The translations under genes were made by a program, and so were the position numbers. A stretch of DNA of 64,000 nt from Corydoras sp. C115. Lineage: Eukaryota > Chordata > Actinopteri > Siluriformes > Callichthyidae. Where the stretch lies: contig JAFMOC010000092.1 in the NCBI GenBank assembly GCA_019802505.1, positions 278,501 to 342,500 on the forward strand, given 5' to 3'. Under the pieces are notes generated by a model. That model searched no databases. It saw only the letters and a program-made list of their open reading frames with translations, and was not told the origin of the DNA. This document shows positions 1 to 12,700 of this stretch, piece after piece; positions within the stretch are counted from its first letter, which is position 1; each line of letters starts with the position of its first letter.

Positions 1-882
1 GCCGCGGAACGGGCCGCGCTTTCACGCTGCGGGGGGCCAACGTCGGCTCCGGCGGTGCACTAGCGAACATCGTCGAAGACTTGAGGACGCGTTACATGCA
101 CTTTGTAAAAAAAAAAAAAAAAAAAAACAAACATGTTTTGCTCGTTTGGTCAAACTCTCACAACGTTCTGATGTTCTGTACAACGATGCAGAATGGAAAT
201 CCCACACAAGAGTATCACACACAGCATGTGCACTGCGATTCAGACTAAAACCATAAAACCACAAAATCAAGAGTAAAACAACAAAACGCAGGCGAGTCCT
301 CCTCCTGGTAAGCTCCGCCTACAGCGGCCGTTGTGGCGTAGCTGGGCACCGGTCTGCGTGCCGGCGGGTTGGGTGGAAAAGCCCTAACAGAGGGGCAATC
401 GGCCAAATGCGTTACAGGAGAACGGAAAGCAGAGATTCGGTCAGAAAGCAGGTAAAGTCCAAGATGCACAGAGTTCCCTAATAACATCCCGCCTCCTTGT
501 GTGCGTCGCCGTTGTTCAGTTCTCAGATCAGTAACAGTGTTAAGGGGAAGCAGAAGTATTAATTTAATCAGTCGCTCGGACGAATCAGATGAAGTGGAAA
601 ATAAATATGAAGGTAAATAAACATAAACAGCACCGAAAAAGAAAGATATTCTACTTCTAATATCTTAATCACTCAAAACCACTCAACGCTTAAAAGATTC
701 GGCGCTCTCATTCAGTCCATGTCGTCGGTGACCTCACTGACGTAGGCGTCACCCGTTTGCTCGAGCACCGTCCGGCTCACTACTGGGCTAAAAGTGGGTG
801 TGTCCAGGTTCCAAACTGGCAAAAAATCATACGGTTCACCGAATGAAATCAAACTGAAACGTCCCAAACAGAACGGGGAGGA

Positions 883-1287
883 CTGGGTTCTGACCGTCAG
901 TCGCTCAGCGCTTTCGGGCGGAGGCACTGGGCCTGGGTTCTGACCGTCAGTCGCTCAGCGCTTTCGGGCGGAGGCACTGGGCCTGGGTTCTGACCGTCAG
1001 TCGCTCACCGCTTTCGGGCGGAGGCACTGGGCCTGGGTTCTGACCGTCAGTCGCTCACCGCATTCGGGTGGGGGCACTGGGCCTGGGTTCTGACCGTCAG
1101 TCACTCACCGCTTTCGGGCGGAGGCACTGGGCCTGGGTTCTGACCGTCAGTCGCTCACCGCTTTCGGGCGGAGGCACTGGGCCTGGGTTCTGACCGTCAG
1201 TCACTCACCACTTTCGGGCGGAGGCACTGGGCCTGGGTTCTGACCGTCAGTCGCTCACCGCTTTCGGGTGGAGGCACTCGGCCCGGG
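883..1287. repeat. 50 bp minisatellite, about 8 copies
   Basis: The phrase TGACCGTCAG recurs exactly every 50 bases (891, 941, 991, 1041, 1091, 1141, 1191, 1241). Units differ by a few substitutions only. Since 50 is not a multiple of 3, a protein-repeat reading is unlikely. Confidence 0.95.
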
Positions 1288-1740
1288 CCGCGACCGCTCA
1301 TGCACAGTAGTACACGCACACGCAAGCACATGCTCCCTTGTTTAGCGAGTGGAGAAGGCGGGGGGGGGGGCAGCTCCGAGCAAGCTGGCTGCATCTGGGT
1401 GCCACGAGACTCATATTCATTACGATTCAAGTATAGTTCACGGATACGCCCGGTTCTTTACAAACAGTCTCGAGAGAACCCGGGTGTTTAGTGCAAACGG
1501 GCACGAGCGGCCTCGCATGCGCCGGCCGATGGGGTGGAACTGACGCCTTCACGGGTCACTCGCGGTGCGGAGCCGTAGGGTTAGGCAACCTGAGGGAAGG
1601 GGGGGACACACCAAGGGAACCCAATCAGCCAACATGCTGTTCGATGGACTGATCGATATAAACAACAGCTTTTAACATCTAAAGATCTTATCGTTGCTGT
1701 TATTTTCTATACATGGGTTCTGAATGAACAACGAAAACTA

Positions 1741-1753
1741 AAGCCAAAAAAAA

Positions 1754-1793
<40 letters not shown>
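1741..1793. repeat. Poly(A) tract
   Basis: An A-rich run of about 50 bases, interrupted near its start, in the ambra1 3' flank. It may be the tail of a retroposed element, but no body is recognisable next to it. Confidence 0.8.
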
Positions 1794-1797
<4 letters not shown>

Positions 1798-2101
1798 TCC
1801 CGGTAAATAAAACAAAACCCTTGGAGACAACCAAACATGGTCCTGTACCCTGGTGCAACTAAATCTCAGGTCGAAGCCCACTGTGATGGAATGATCGACC
1901 GTCCAAAAGGTCTGACCGTCTGAAAAGAAGCAGGAGCTCAACTGAAGTGCAATGACCAAGTGCAACAACGAGGGCGTTGTAATGAAGAGCGTCTCGCGCG
2001 AGGAGATGGACTTGGCACTCGTTCTTTCCTAAATAAGGCTGGCGGCTGGAGACAGGGACAGTTCTGCCCTACAGAACCCATTAGACTGCATCCCATCAGG
2101 A

Positions 2102-5100
2102 CTATCTGCTGTACGGGTCATCAGGATAATCCCTGCTGCTGCCCTGGTTGTTGTTGTTGTTGTTGTTGCTGATGTTGGACATGTACAGGCTGCTCGATGA
2201 GGAATGGGGCTCCTCATCCTCCACCACTTGCTCCGTGTTGACCGAAGGCACCGACGTGGAACTCGAGCCCTGCGCGGCGGCAGAAGACCCACCGGTGCTG
2301 ACTGAAGGGCCCGCGACGGGTTCCGGCCTAGAGTCCGAGCTGCTCTCCCCACTGACCGGAGGGTAACTATGCTGCGGGGCCCCGGCCGGCGTCTGGGAGC
2401 CGCGGTGTATGCGGTGGCTGACGACGATGTTGTTGCCGAAGCCCCCCATCGAGGCCATGGTGGTGCTGCGCTCTCTCTGCACCACCGCAGTCATTCCACC
2501 CTCCGCCATCAGGCGCCGGATCCGGCTCAGGGCGTCTTCACTTGGTCCAGGATCCATCTGGGACTCACCTGAGACGGAGGAGATGGGAATGTGAAGAAAT
2601 GCATTTATAAATTAAACCTTGTTTTTTATTATGGTGTGTTTGTAAGCGTTTTATAAAACCAAAAAGAAACTTGAGGATTTGTATTATTGTGAATAAATCA
2701 CAGGAAAGCGGTGTAACTGCACTGCGTCTGGCGTAAAAAAATAAAAATAAAATATATTTAAAAATAATATAAAATTTAAAAATAAAATATAAAAAATAAA
2801 AAAAATATTTAAAGACTTTGGGCATTTGGGCAAATGGGCTAGCCAGTAGTCTTGGTTGTTTGTGTTTTTATGTTTTATTTTGTGTAAATTGTGCTGTGGC
2901 GGCACGGTGGCTTAGTGGTTAGCACGTTCGCCTCTCAACACTAGGGATTCTCGGTTCGAATCCCCATCTGGGTGGAGTTTCCATGTTCTCCCCGTGTCTG
3001 CGTGGGCTGTTAATAAAGATACATTGTTATAAAAGAGATGTATTTATAACAAATTTATAGACAAATCATACTACAGTGGGCGTGTAAAAATAATTTATCC
3101 CATTTTTGATAAATTTGGGGGGATAAATCATGTGGGGGGGGGGGTGAGGTGAGTGTGCGTGTGCGTGTGTGGGGGGGCGCAAAATGTTTTCTTCTTCCTG
3201 GGGGGGGGGGGGGGGGGGGCTTAACAAAAAAAAGTCAGATGATGGATCAACAGCAGTGATTCTCAATTATTTTCTAACACTGAAGCTGGTGGTTCTATAA
3301 ATCAAGCAAACTTTCTGAAGGAAAAGAACAGAAGTTCTAACAGATGTACCCTGGCTGGTGCTGGGTGAGGGGGTAGAGGAATCATGGGAAGCAGCTTCAT
3401 GAGTCAGTGTTTCTGCCATCTCACTTTGTTGGAGAGTCTCCGTGCTGGTGGTCTGTACCTCACCAGCCTCTGAGGCTGGAATCAGAAGAGGGCGGTGTGT
3501 CACTTAAAAGTATTCAACCGAATCGGGTAACAGAGAGCACTGTACTGTACGTCTCGTACCCGGTGGAGGCGTGTCCACGGTCTGGAACCCATTCGTCGCG
3601 GGCGGCTCTCTCTCCGTCTGGGTCTCCGCATTCTGCTGCCGCACCACAGGGGTCTGGGTGCCCTGTGAGGTCACAGAGGGAGCCGGTTGCCGGGGCTGCA
3701 GACCGATCGCACTCATCAGACCCATGTCTCTGTCCAACCTCCAGCCGGATCGACTTGTCCTACAGCAGACGACGACAGATGAAACATTTACCGGAACGTT
3801 CCGTACAGTGTTAATCTGTTCCTTATAGATCGGATAGCGGCGGCTGTCCTGACCCTGGCCGTTCGACGCCCCGCGTGCGACTGCTGCTGCTGCTGAACAG
3901 AGCATCTGAGCTCTGATCAGTCGCGCTGTCTCCATCATTACGATAATCGCTGCAAAACACAAGCCCACACATCCCATCAGAATACATTTATTTTCGGATT
4001 TTCGCTCGTGTTGCATTATTATTTTAAAAGTTTGTCTGTTTCCTAATGACACGGTGCTATGTTTGCCTCTCAGCGCTAGGGATTCCCGGTTCGAATCCCC
4101 ATCTGGGTGGAGTTTCCATGTTCTCCCCGTGTCCGCGTGGGTTTCCTCCGGGTTCTCCGGTTTCCTCCCACAGTCCAAAAACATGGATCAAATCAATTGA
4201 GTTCTCCAAATTGCCCCATATAGAGTGTGTCTGTGTGCGTGTCTGTGTGAGTGTGTGCCTAGTGATGGATTGGCGCCCTGTCCTGGGTGTATTCCTCACA
4301 CAGTCCAAAAAACATGGATCGAGTCGATTGAGTTCTCCAAATTGCCCCATATAGAGAGTGTGGGAGTGAGTGAGTGAGTGTGTGCCCAGCGATGGATTGG
4401 CGCCCTGTCCTGGGTGTGTCTGCCCAGCGTCCGGGACGTTCTCCCCTGGATGGGCATGAGGAACCCCACCGCGACCCTAATATAGGATAATGCGGAAGAT
4501 AATGGAGGATAATGGATGGATGGACAACAACACTGATGGACACAATCATTTATACGTGTAAGGAACCAAGTGGACAGAGTTTTCAACTCCAACAACACGT
4601 CTGTGTCCGATATATTAAAACTACCACCACATCTGTGTCACTGCAGTGCCAAGAATCATCCACCACCCAAATAATACCTGTTTAATGAAGTCCACGGTGT
4701 TCTGATCATTAGAGAACGGGCAAAAGGAAGCCAGTGATATGTATAGACAATTACAGAGAACTGGTAAAAAGGGTAATCAGAGTAAAAACAGAGGTGTTCC
4801 TCAAACAAAGGTGAGTGTATTTAGAGACGTTCTCCCCTGGATGGGCATGGGGAACCCCACCGCAACCCTAATATAGGATCAAGCAGAAGATAATGGATGG
4901 ATGGACAACAAGGTTTTTAAAAATCCAAATATTTTAGGGCAATAATAATAATACACTTTGTGGGGACAGTTTGGGCCAAATATGGGCAACACAATGACCA
5001 GGATGACCATGTCAGAGGTCTATGACTGGTAAGCAGAATGACTTGCTGGATGTTTACACTTACACAGGTCTACAGATGACCAGGTCTCCTTTGCTGGTAC

Positions 5101-8100
5101 CATAAGCAAGACCCATACCAGGCTCAGGCAGAAATCGTGCAGAATTAATGCTGACGTGTCGCCGCTGGTCCGGCGCCATGGGGTACACCACAGGGTAAAC
5201 CATCTAAACAAACACGGTGGCATTAAAAACACACAGCGTGCGGGGTTAAATCATCATCAGGAAATCCAGGAGCCATGCTCACCCTGATGGAGGTCTCCCC
5301 ACCGTGGGGATGCTGCAGACGGAACACTTGCGCCACCATGTGGTCAGTGGTAGGGTGGAGGAGATCCTGCGCGAGGCCAGACCGACCATCACGTAGCAGC
5401 CCATCGGAGACAGACTTACTGAGATTGCGTTGGGACCTGAACATATTGGTAAACAAAGAAGAACACTACAGTTTAAATATGAAGTGTGCTGTGCATGTGT
5501 CCTAATACATTTCCTAATATAGTCCATCCATCTATTATCTTCCGCTTTATCCTCTATTAGGGTCGCGGTGGGGTTCCCCATGCCCATCCAGGGGAGAACG
5601 TTTCGAGCGCTGGGCAGATACACCCAGGACAGGACGCCAATCCATTGCTGGGCACACACTCACTCACACAAACAAACTCATTATGGGGCAATTTTGAGAA
5701 TTCAATTGACTTGATCCATGTTTTTGGACTGTGGGAGGAAACCGGAGAACCCGGAGGAAACCCATGCGGACACGGGGAGAACATGGAAACTCCACCCAGA
5801 TGGGGATTCGAACCGGGAATCCCTAGCGCTGAGAGGCGAACGTGCTAACCACTAAGCCACCGTGCCGCCCAATTCTTAATGAATCTATAACAATGATTAG
5901 TTCTTAGACTCAATGCAAACTCAAGATTACAAGAACGGCACTCCAAACTCAGTTTCACACACTAACCAAATCGCTTGGTGTACAGCATCTCCCCAAGGTT
6001 GTGAGGGGCGAGAGAGTAGATGGCAAGGACGCCTTCATCTGCAAACCCTCGCTGACTGCTGGGAATAAAAACCGCCAGCAGCTGCCCATCCGCCGAGATA
6101 TCACAGCTCGCATCGTTGTAGATCTTGCAGTGTGGAACCAGGACATTCACCGAGGCTGCAGATGTTACAGTACAAAGAACGAACATCGGGATTCGTTACA
6201 CTGATTAAACAGTTTACTCTCAAAACAAACTAAAAACTTAATTACAGCAATTAGATAAAGTTCAGGTTCGCAGTTGCTTATAATTACAGACTGACACTTT
6301 TTAAAATAACAGTTGCTTATGTTCAAAAACAGCAAAAAACTTTTCATTCATCCATTATCTTCCGCTTTAATCCTATATTAGGGTTCCCCATGCCCATCCA
6401 GGGGAGAACGTCTCGAGCGCTGGGCAGATACACCCAGGACAGGGGGGCAATCTATCACTGGGCACACCGTCACTCACACAAACACATCTAGGGGGCAATT
6501 TGGAGAACTCAATTGACTTGATCCATGTTTTTGGCCTGTGGGAGGAAACCGGAGAACCCGGAGGAAACCCACACGGACACGGGGAGAACATGGAAACTCC
6601 ACCCAGATGGGGATTCGAACCGGGAATCCCTAGTGCTGAGGGGAGAACATGCTAACCACTAAGCCACCGTGCCGCCCTTCAGCAAAAAACTACTGAAAAT
6701 ATTTTTTCTCAGTCGTAGACCTCATTTATGGAACCAAGTGGACAGAGTTTTCAACTCCAACAACATGTCTGTGTCCGCTATATTAAAACTACCACCATAT
6801 CTGTGTCACTGCAGTGCCAAGAATCATCCACCACCCAAATAATATCTGGTTAATGAAGTCCACGGTGTTCTGATCATTAGAGAACGGGCAAAAGGAAGCC
6901 AGTGATATGTATAGACAATTACAGAGGAGAATTGGTAAAAAGGGTAATCAGAGTAAAAACAGAGGTGTTCCTCAAACAAGGGTGAGTGTATTTAAAACAT
7001 CGCTCTGCAGATGGAAATGGGTTGCAAAGCAGCCGGACTGACGAGCACTCAGAGCTTTAACATGTTCCATTCTGTTAAAGAAGACTGATAGAATCCCGAC
7101 ATCCCTTCATTTCTATTGTACACTGAGGAGGAAGGTACCGTTGCTGATCTCTGGAAGGTCAAACTTGGTGAAGTCCCACCACTGCAGCCTGTACGTCGTG
7201 TTTGCGATGTTACTCGCCACGGCGGACTGACTGTCACCGATCGATGCTCCTAAAAAAAAAGGACAATAATAAAATCAACCCAGATGCAGTACCTAAATTC
7301 TCCTGTAAACATGCATTAAGAAAGACGGCATGTCTAATTTTATTCATTTATTCATTATCTTCCGCTTTATCCTCTATTAGGGTCGAGGGGGGGTTCCCCA
7401 TGTCCATCCAGGGGAGAACGTTTTGGGTGCTGGGCAGATACACCCAGGACAGGGCGCCAATCTATCACTGGGCACACACTCACTCACACAAACACACTAT
7501 ATATGGGGCAATTTGGAGAATTCAAAACACTTGATCCATGTTTTTGGACTGTGGGAGGAAACCGGAGAACCCGGAGGAAACCCATGCAGACACGGGGAGG
7601 ACATGGAAACTCCACCCAGATGAGGATTCGAACCGGGAACCACTATGCTAACCACTATGCCACCGTGCCACCCCTGTCTAATTTAAATGAAATAGAAATG
7701 TACCAGCGGCACGGTGGCTTAGTGGTCAGCACGTTCTCCTCTCAGCACTAGGGATTCCCAGTTCGAATCCCCATCTGGATGGAATTCCATGTTCTCCCCG
7801 TGTCTGCGTGGGTTTCCTCCGGGTTCTCCGGTTTCCTCCCACAGTCCAAAAACATGGATCAAGTCAATTGAGTTCTTCAAATTGCCCCATATAGAGTGTG
7901 ACTGTGTGAGTGAGTGTGTGCCCAGCGATGGATTGGCGCCCTGTTCTGGGTGTGTCTGGCCAGCGTTCGAAACGTTCTCCCCTGGATGGGCATGGGGAAC
8001 CCCACCGCGACCCTAATAGAGGATAAAGCGGGAGATAATGAATGAATGAATGAATGAATAGAAATGTACCTGCTAATACACGGTTAATGGAGGAGTGAGT

Positions 8101-9247
8101 CGCCAGCCCTGACTGCCCTCTTTCATGGAAAATTCCAGCGTAGGGAAGATATTCAGGCAGGAGGAACCTCCTTTAAAAAGCACACAAACACTTTAGAATG
8201 CATCATCATTGATTGAGAGATAAATATATAGGAAAGCTTCCAGGAACTGACCGTGGCACAAAGCGGCCCAGGGAGGGCGCCGACATCCGGGCATTGCGGG
8301 GCATTCGGTGCCTCGTCCGGTCCCCAGGCTCCCTGAAATAGAGTCAATTCAATTACATTTAATAAACATATATGATTTAAGCTTAAGAGAAGATCCCATC
8401 ATGAGGAGGGGAGGAGTCACGAGGAGTGGCTAACCACTACACCACCGTGCCCCTCCACTTTCCAAATCATGCCAACATAAAATGTAGGGGGAAACGAGAC
8501 CCACTCGATGTCCTCGTATTCAGCATCACCGCCCTCTGCTGGTGAAGGATTGCCAGCCTGGTTGTCAGAGGAGGTGGACAGAGTGCGCAGGCGGTTCTGT
8601 AAGGAGCGCTGACGAATGCTTTCCCTGCGGGACAGATACTGGATCATCCTCTGGGCGTAATACGCAGCTGGAGACAACCTACGACAGGAGGAGTCCAAAC
8701 AGTGATGCACATTAACAGGAGAGATACATTATTAAAAAAAATAAATAATTAAATAAAAAATAATAATAATAAATAAATAAAATAAAAAATTATTATATAT
8801 ATATATGGCGGCACGGTGGCTTAGTGGTTAGCACGTTCTCCTCTCAGCACTAGGGATTCCCGGTTCGATTCCCCATCTGGGTGGAGTTTCCATGTTCTCC
8901 CCGTGTCTGCGTGGGTTTCCTCCGGGTTCTCCGGTTTCCTCCCACAGTCCAAAAACATGGATCAAGTCAATTGAGTTCTCCAAATTGCCCCATATAGAGT
9001 GTGTCTGTGTAAGTGAGTGTGTGCCCAGCGATAGATTGGCGCCCTGTCCTGGGTGTATCTGCCCAGCGCCCGAGACGTTCTCCCCTGGATGGGCATGGGG
9101 AACCCCCACCGCGACCCTAATAGAGGTTAAAGCGGGAGATAAGCGGAATTAATGAATGATATATATAATGATAATATATATATATTATATATTTATAAAA
9201 AATTTATTTATTTATACACACACACTGTGTGTGTGTGTATATGTAAT

Positions 9248-9290
<43 letters not shown>

Positions 9291-9300
9291 CATATACATA

Positions 9301-9394
<94 letters not shown>

Positions 9395-9742
9395 TATATA
9401 TATATATAAAAAAAACACCCTGTGTACCTGGCAGGGTCGGGGTAGATGGGGTGATCACGGGACCCGGACATGTCGTACCGTGAGAAGGGGAAGAGTGAGG
9501 ACTCCAAAAGCCTCCTGAAAACATGTGTAAAATAAAATAAATGGACAGTCTTTCTATGAATTAACCCCAAAATCACGTTACCGGTCATAATAACCACACG
9601 CTCACCTTCCAGACATATAATAATAATAATAATAATAATAACAACAATAACACATTATACTTTGTACATTTTGTAAGTATTTGCTCAATAGTTATTTGTG
9701 TGTTGCATGTGTCACATATTAGTGGTTGTTCTCTCTCACACA

Positions 9743-9780
<38 letters not shown>

Positions 9781-12700
9781 TAGCCGTGAGGCCAAAATAT
9801 AAATAAGAACGTTACCGTCTGAGTGAATCCTCGTCTGCATTATCCACAGACACGTCCGGGTTTAAGGAGTCTTGTGCAGTGTCGGTTGACGGGTTGGTTG
9901 CTGCTTGCTGATACACTTGTGTCCACTGACCCGTTTCCTGATTATACACCAAGCCCATGGGCTGCTGACTCGTTATGGGCTGCTGCACCTCCTCAGTGGC
10001 GTGTGGTTCCTCGCGAGCACTCTGCACAGGCACATCAAAAGCAGACACGGACAGAGGCCAGCGGCGGTCCTCCTGAGTTGAGGCTGAAGACGCCTGGCTA
10101 GAGCGCTCCCAGCGTTGGGTATCGTGGTTAAAGGTGAGAAGATTTTGGCACGAGCGACAGCGGTTCGGGTGGCTGTGCTGTTGGCTGGCACTGCTGTGAC
10201 TGTCCTCGGGTTGGGTGCTGCTCCCCTGGGAAGGCCCAGCCCTTTCCGAGTCCATGCTGCTGGCCAACATATCCTGCACCAGCGCCTGGGGGGCGGGTTC
10301 TCTGCTGGCGCCAGTTCGTTCCAGGTCCTGCATGCGCTCGTACTCCATGAAGTAGCGGCTCAGGTTGCACTGCAGCACGTTGCGAATGGAGCTGGGGTTG
10401 TTCTGCTGGGTGTTGTCATAAAACGGATGATGCCCACTGCTGGTGCCGTCACTGCTCCTACCCTGCCTGAGGTCAGAACCAGGCAGGGGCAGGCCACGGC
10501 CCTCGGTTGCCGAGGTGTATATGGGGGAGGAGGAGGAAGAGGAAGAACCATCAGGGAACCTGTGCAGTGAGTGAAAGCCCACCGAGGAAGAGCTGGTCCT
10601 GGGAGGAGGTATGACACCCCGACCCATGATGCCTACCGCTGCTGGTTCACCCAGCAGGGCTTCATTTGGCGTGGTAAGCAGGTTACTTGACCAATCCGAG
10701 GCAGGCAAATGGCCCGAGGGCTCTAGACTGCCACCTAACGCCATGCTAGTTCTAAGTGAGGACAGGCCACGATGAAGTGAGCCCCCGACCGCGTTGCCAT
10801 GCACGCTGCTGAAAGCCGAGGGCCTGTCTGTGGAAGGCTGGGATTGGCTGGGAGGGTGCGAATGCAGGTGTGAATGCGAGTGACCGGAGTCCGTGGTGTT
10901 GGAAACGTTCTGAGAGGCAGAAGCACAACGGCTGCACAAGCACCCAAGCCCCAGGTGCTGAGTGCAGCCCTGCTGCGGAGGCCGGTCGGGGTACTCAGCC
11001 CGGCCGGGGTACTGGAACAAAGGCAGGCTGGGAGGAGTGTCTCGCGGCTCTGGAACAGGCCGGGTCTGATCTCCAGGCAGCGCTCCGGAGGAACGCGAGG
11101 ACAAGATGTGCAGGAAATTGTGCAAAATCGGAGTGCGGCGGACAGGAGGCGAGCGGAGCAACGAGCGCTGACGGAACAGGGCCATTTCCATGCTGTCCAC
11201 GGGACCATCAGAGTCCTCTTCATTCTACAACAGAGACGAGGGACGAGTCAGAACATTTCCTTTAGTTACAAAGCACAGAGTCTTAAAAACTCACTATATG
11301 GAGCATGTCTGCACATTAGACTGAGTCTTATTCATTCATTCATTATCTCACGCTTTATCCTCTATTAGGGTCGCGGGGGGGTTCCCCATGCTCATCCAGG
11401 GGAGAACGTTTCGGGCGCAGGGCAGATACACCCAGGACAGGGTGCCAATCCATCGCTGGGCACACACTCACACTCTATATGGGACAATTTGAAGAATTCA
11501 ATCGACTTGATCCGGCACGGTGGCTTAGTGGTCAGCACGTTCGCCTCTCAGCACTAGGGATTCCCGGTTCGAATCCCCATCTGGGTGGAGTTTCCATGTT
11601 CTCCCCGTGTCTGCGTGGGTTTCCTCCGGGTTCTCCGGTTTCCTCCCACAGTCCAAAAACATGGATCAAGTCAATTGAATTCTCAAAATTGCCCCATATA
11701 GAGTGTGTCTGTGTGAGGGAGTGTGTACCCGGCGATGGATTGGCGCCCTGTCCTGGGTCTATCTGCCCAGCGCCCGAGACGTTCTCCCTTGGATGGGCAT
11801 GGGAAACCCCCCCGCGATCCTAATATAGGATAAAGCGGGACATAATGAATGAATGAATGAATGAATTGACTTGATCCATGTTTTTGGACTGTGGGAGGAA
11901 ACCGGAGAACCCGGAGGAAACCCACGCGGACACGGGGCGAACATGGAAACTCCACCCAGGTGGGGATTCGAACCGGGAATCCCTAGCGGCGAGAGACGAA
12001 CGTGCTGACCACTAAGCCACCGTGCCGCCCTGACTGAGTCTTAAATTTATTAAAATCCCAATGACATTTCAATTCAATTCGAAGCTGGCTAGATACTTTT
12101 GGTAAAATCCGTTAAATAAAGGCTAGAAATTAATTTAAATTCGCACCTGCTGATTGGATGGATTCACAATAGCCGTCAAAAGATTGTGGCCCAAAGGATC
12201 AAACCGTACCAACCTGAAGAAAAAAAAAAAAGATTTAGAAACATTGAACACGACCAAACTTTAAAATGGAGCACACTCCCGGGGACAGGTCCTACCTCAC
12301 ACGTTCCGTCTCGCTGCTCGTCTTAACAACAGCGAATGGCTCGGGGCGGCTCCAGTCCCAGAAGTGCAGCTCGTTGTTGGTGGCGATGAGCAGCAGCTGG
12401 GCTGTAGGGTGGAAGGCCAGGGACGCGATGGCTATGTTCCCCTCTGTAAACCAGCTCTCGCTTCCTCCCTGTGCCGCACAGCATCCAAAAAAATGTCACA
12501 TGGTGGTTACGGTGACTTAAGAGCAGACCTACAGTTAAGATCTAAGGTCATGCTTAAATAGGAGTGACCAGCGGTACTGACATGCAAATCCCAGATGCGG
12601 ACTTCTCCATCAAGGCACCCAGAGGCCACCAGACCTGGAATAGTCGGGTGGAAGGTCAGACACCACGGTGTCCGCCGGTGACCCACCAAAGAGTGCAGGC

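Larger units (their letters stand above)
1..2101 (-). other. ambra1 3' flank / probable 3' UTR
   Basis: No coding exon was recognised here. The segment holds an A-run at about 107-127, the 50 bp minisatellite at 883-1287, a long A-tract at 1747-1793 and unique sequence. A weak minus-strand ATTAAA (568-563) is the only poly(A)-like signal noticed. Confidence 0.4.

Noticed and set aside
1..110. A coding exon of a plus-strand neighbour at the left edge
   Set aside because: One frame stays open through a GC-rich stretch but resembles no protein I know and runs into a poly(A)-like run; too short to support.
3504..4184. A single 226-residue minus-strand protein
   Set aside because: It is ambra1 exons 15-16 read through their intron plus SINE sequence; splice sites and frame favour separate exons.
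9156..9597. Long Ile-Tyr repeat open frames
   Set aside because: Pure translations of TA/CA microsatellites.
9823..11368. Several plus-strand open frames of 90-164 residues
   Set aside because: Antisense shadows of the large, GC-rich sixth coding exon of ambra1.
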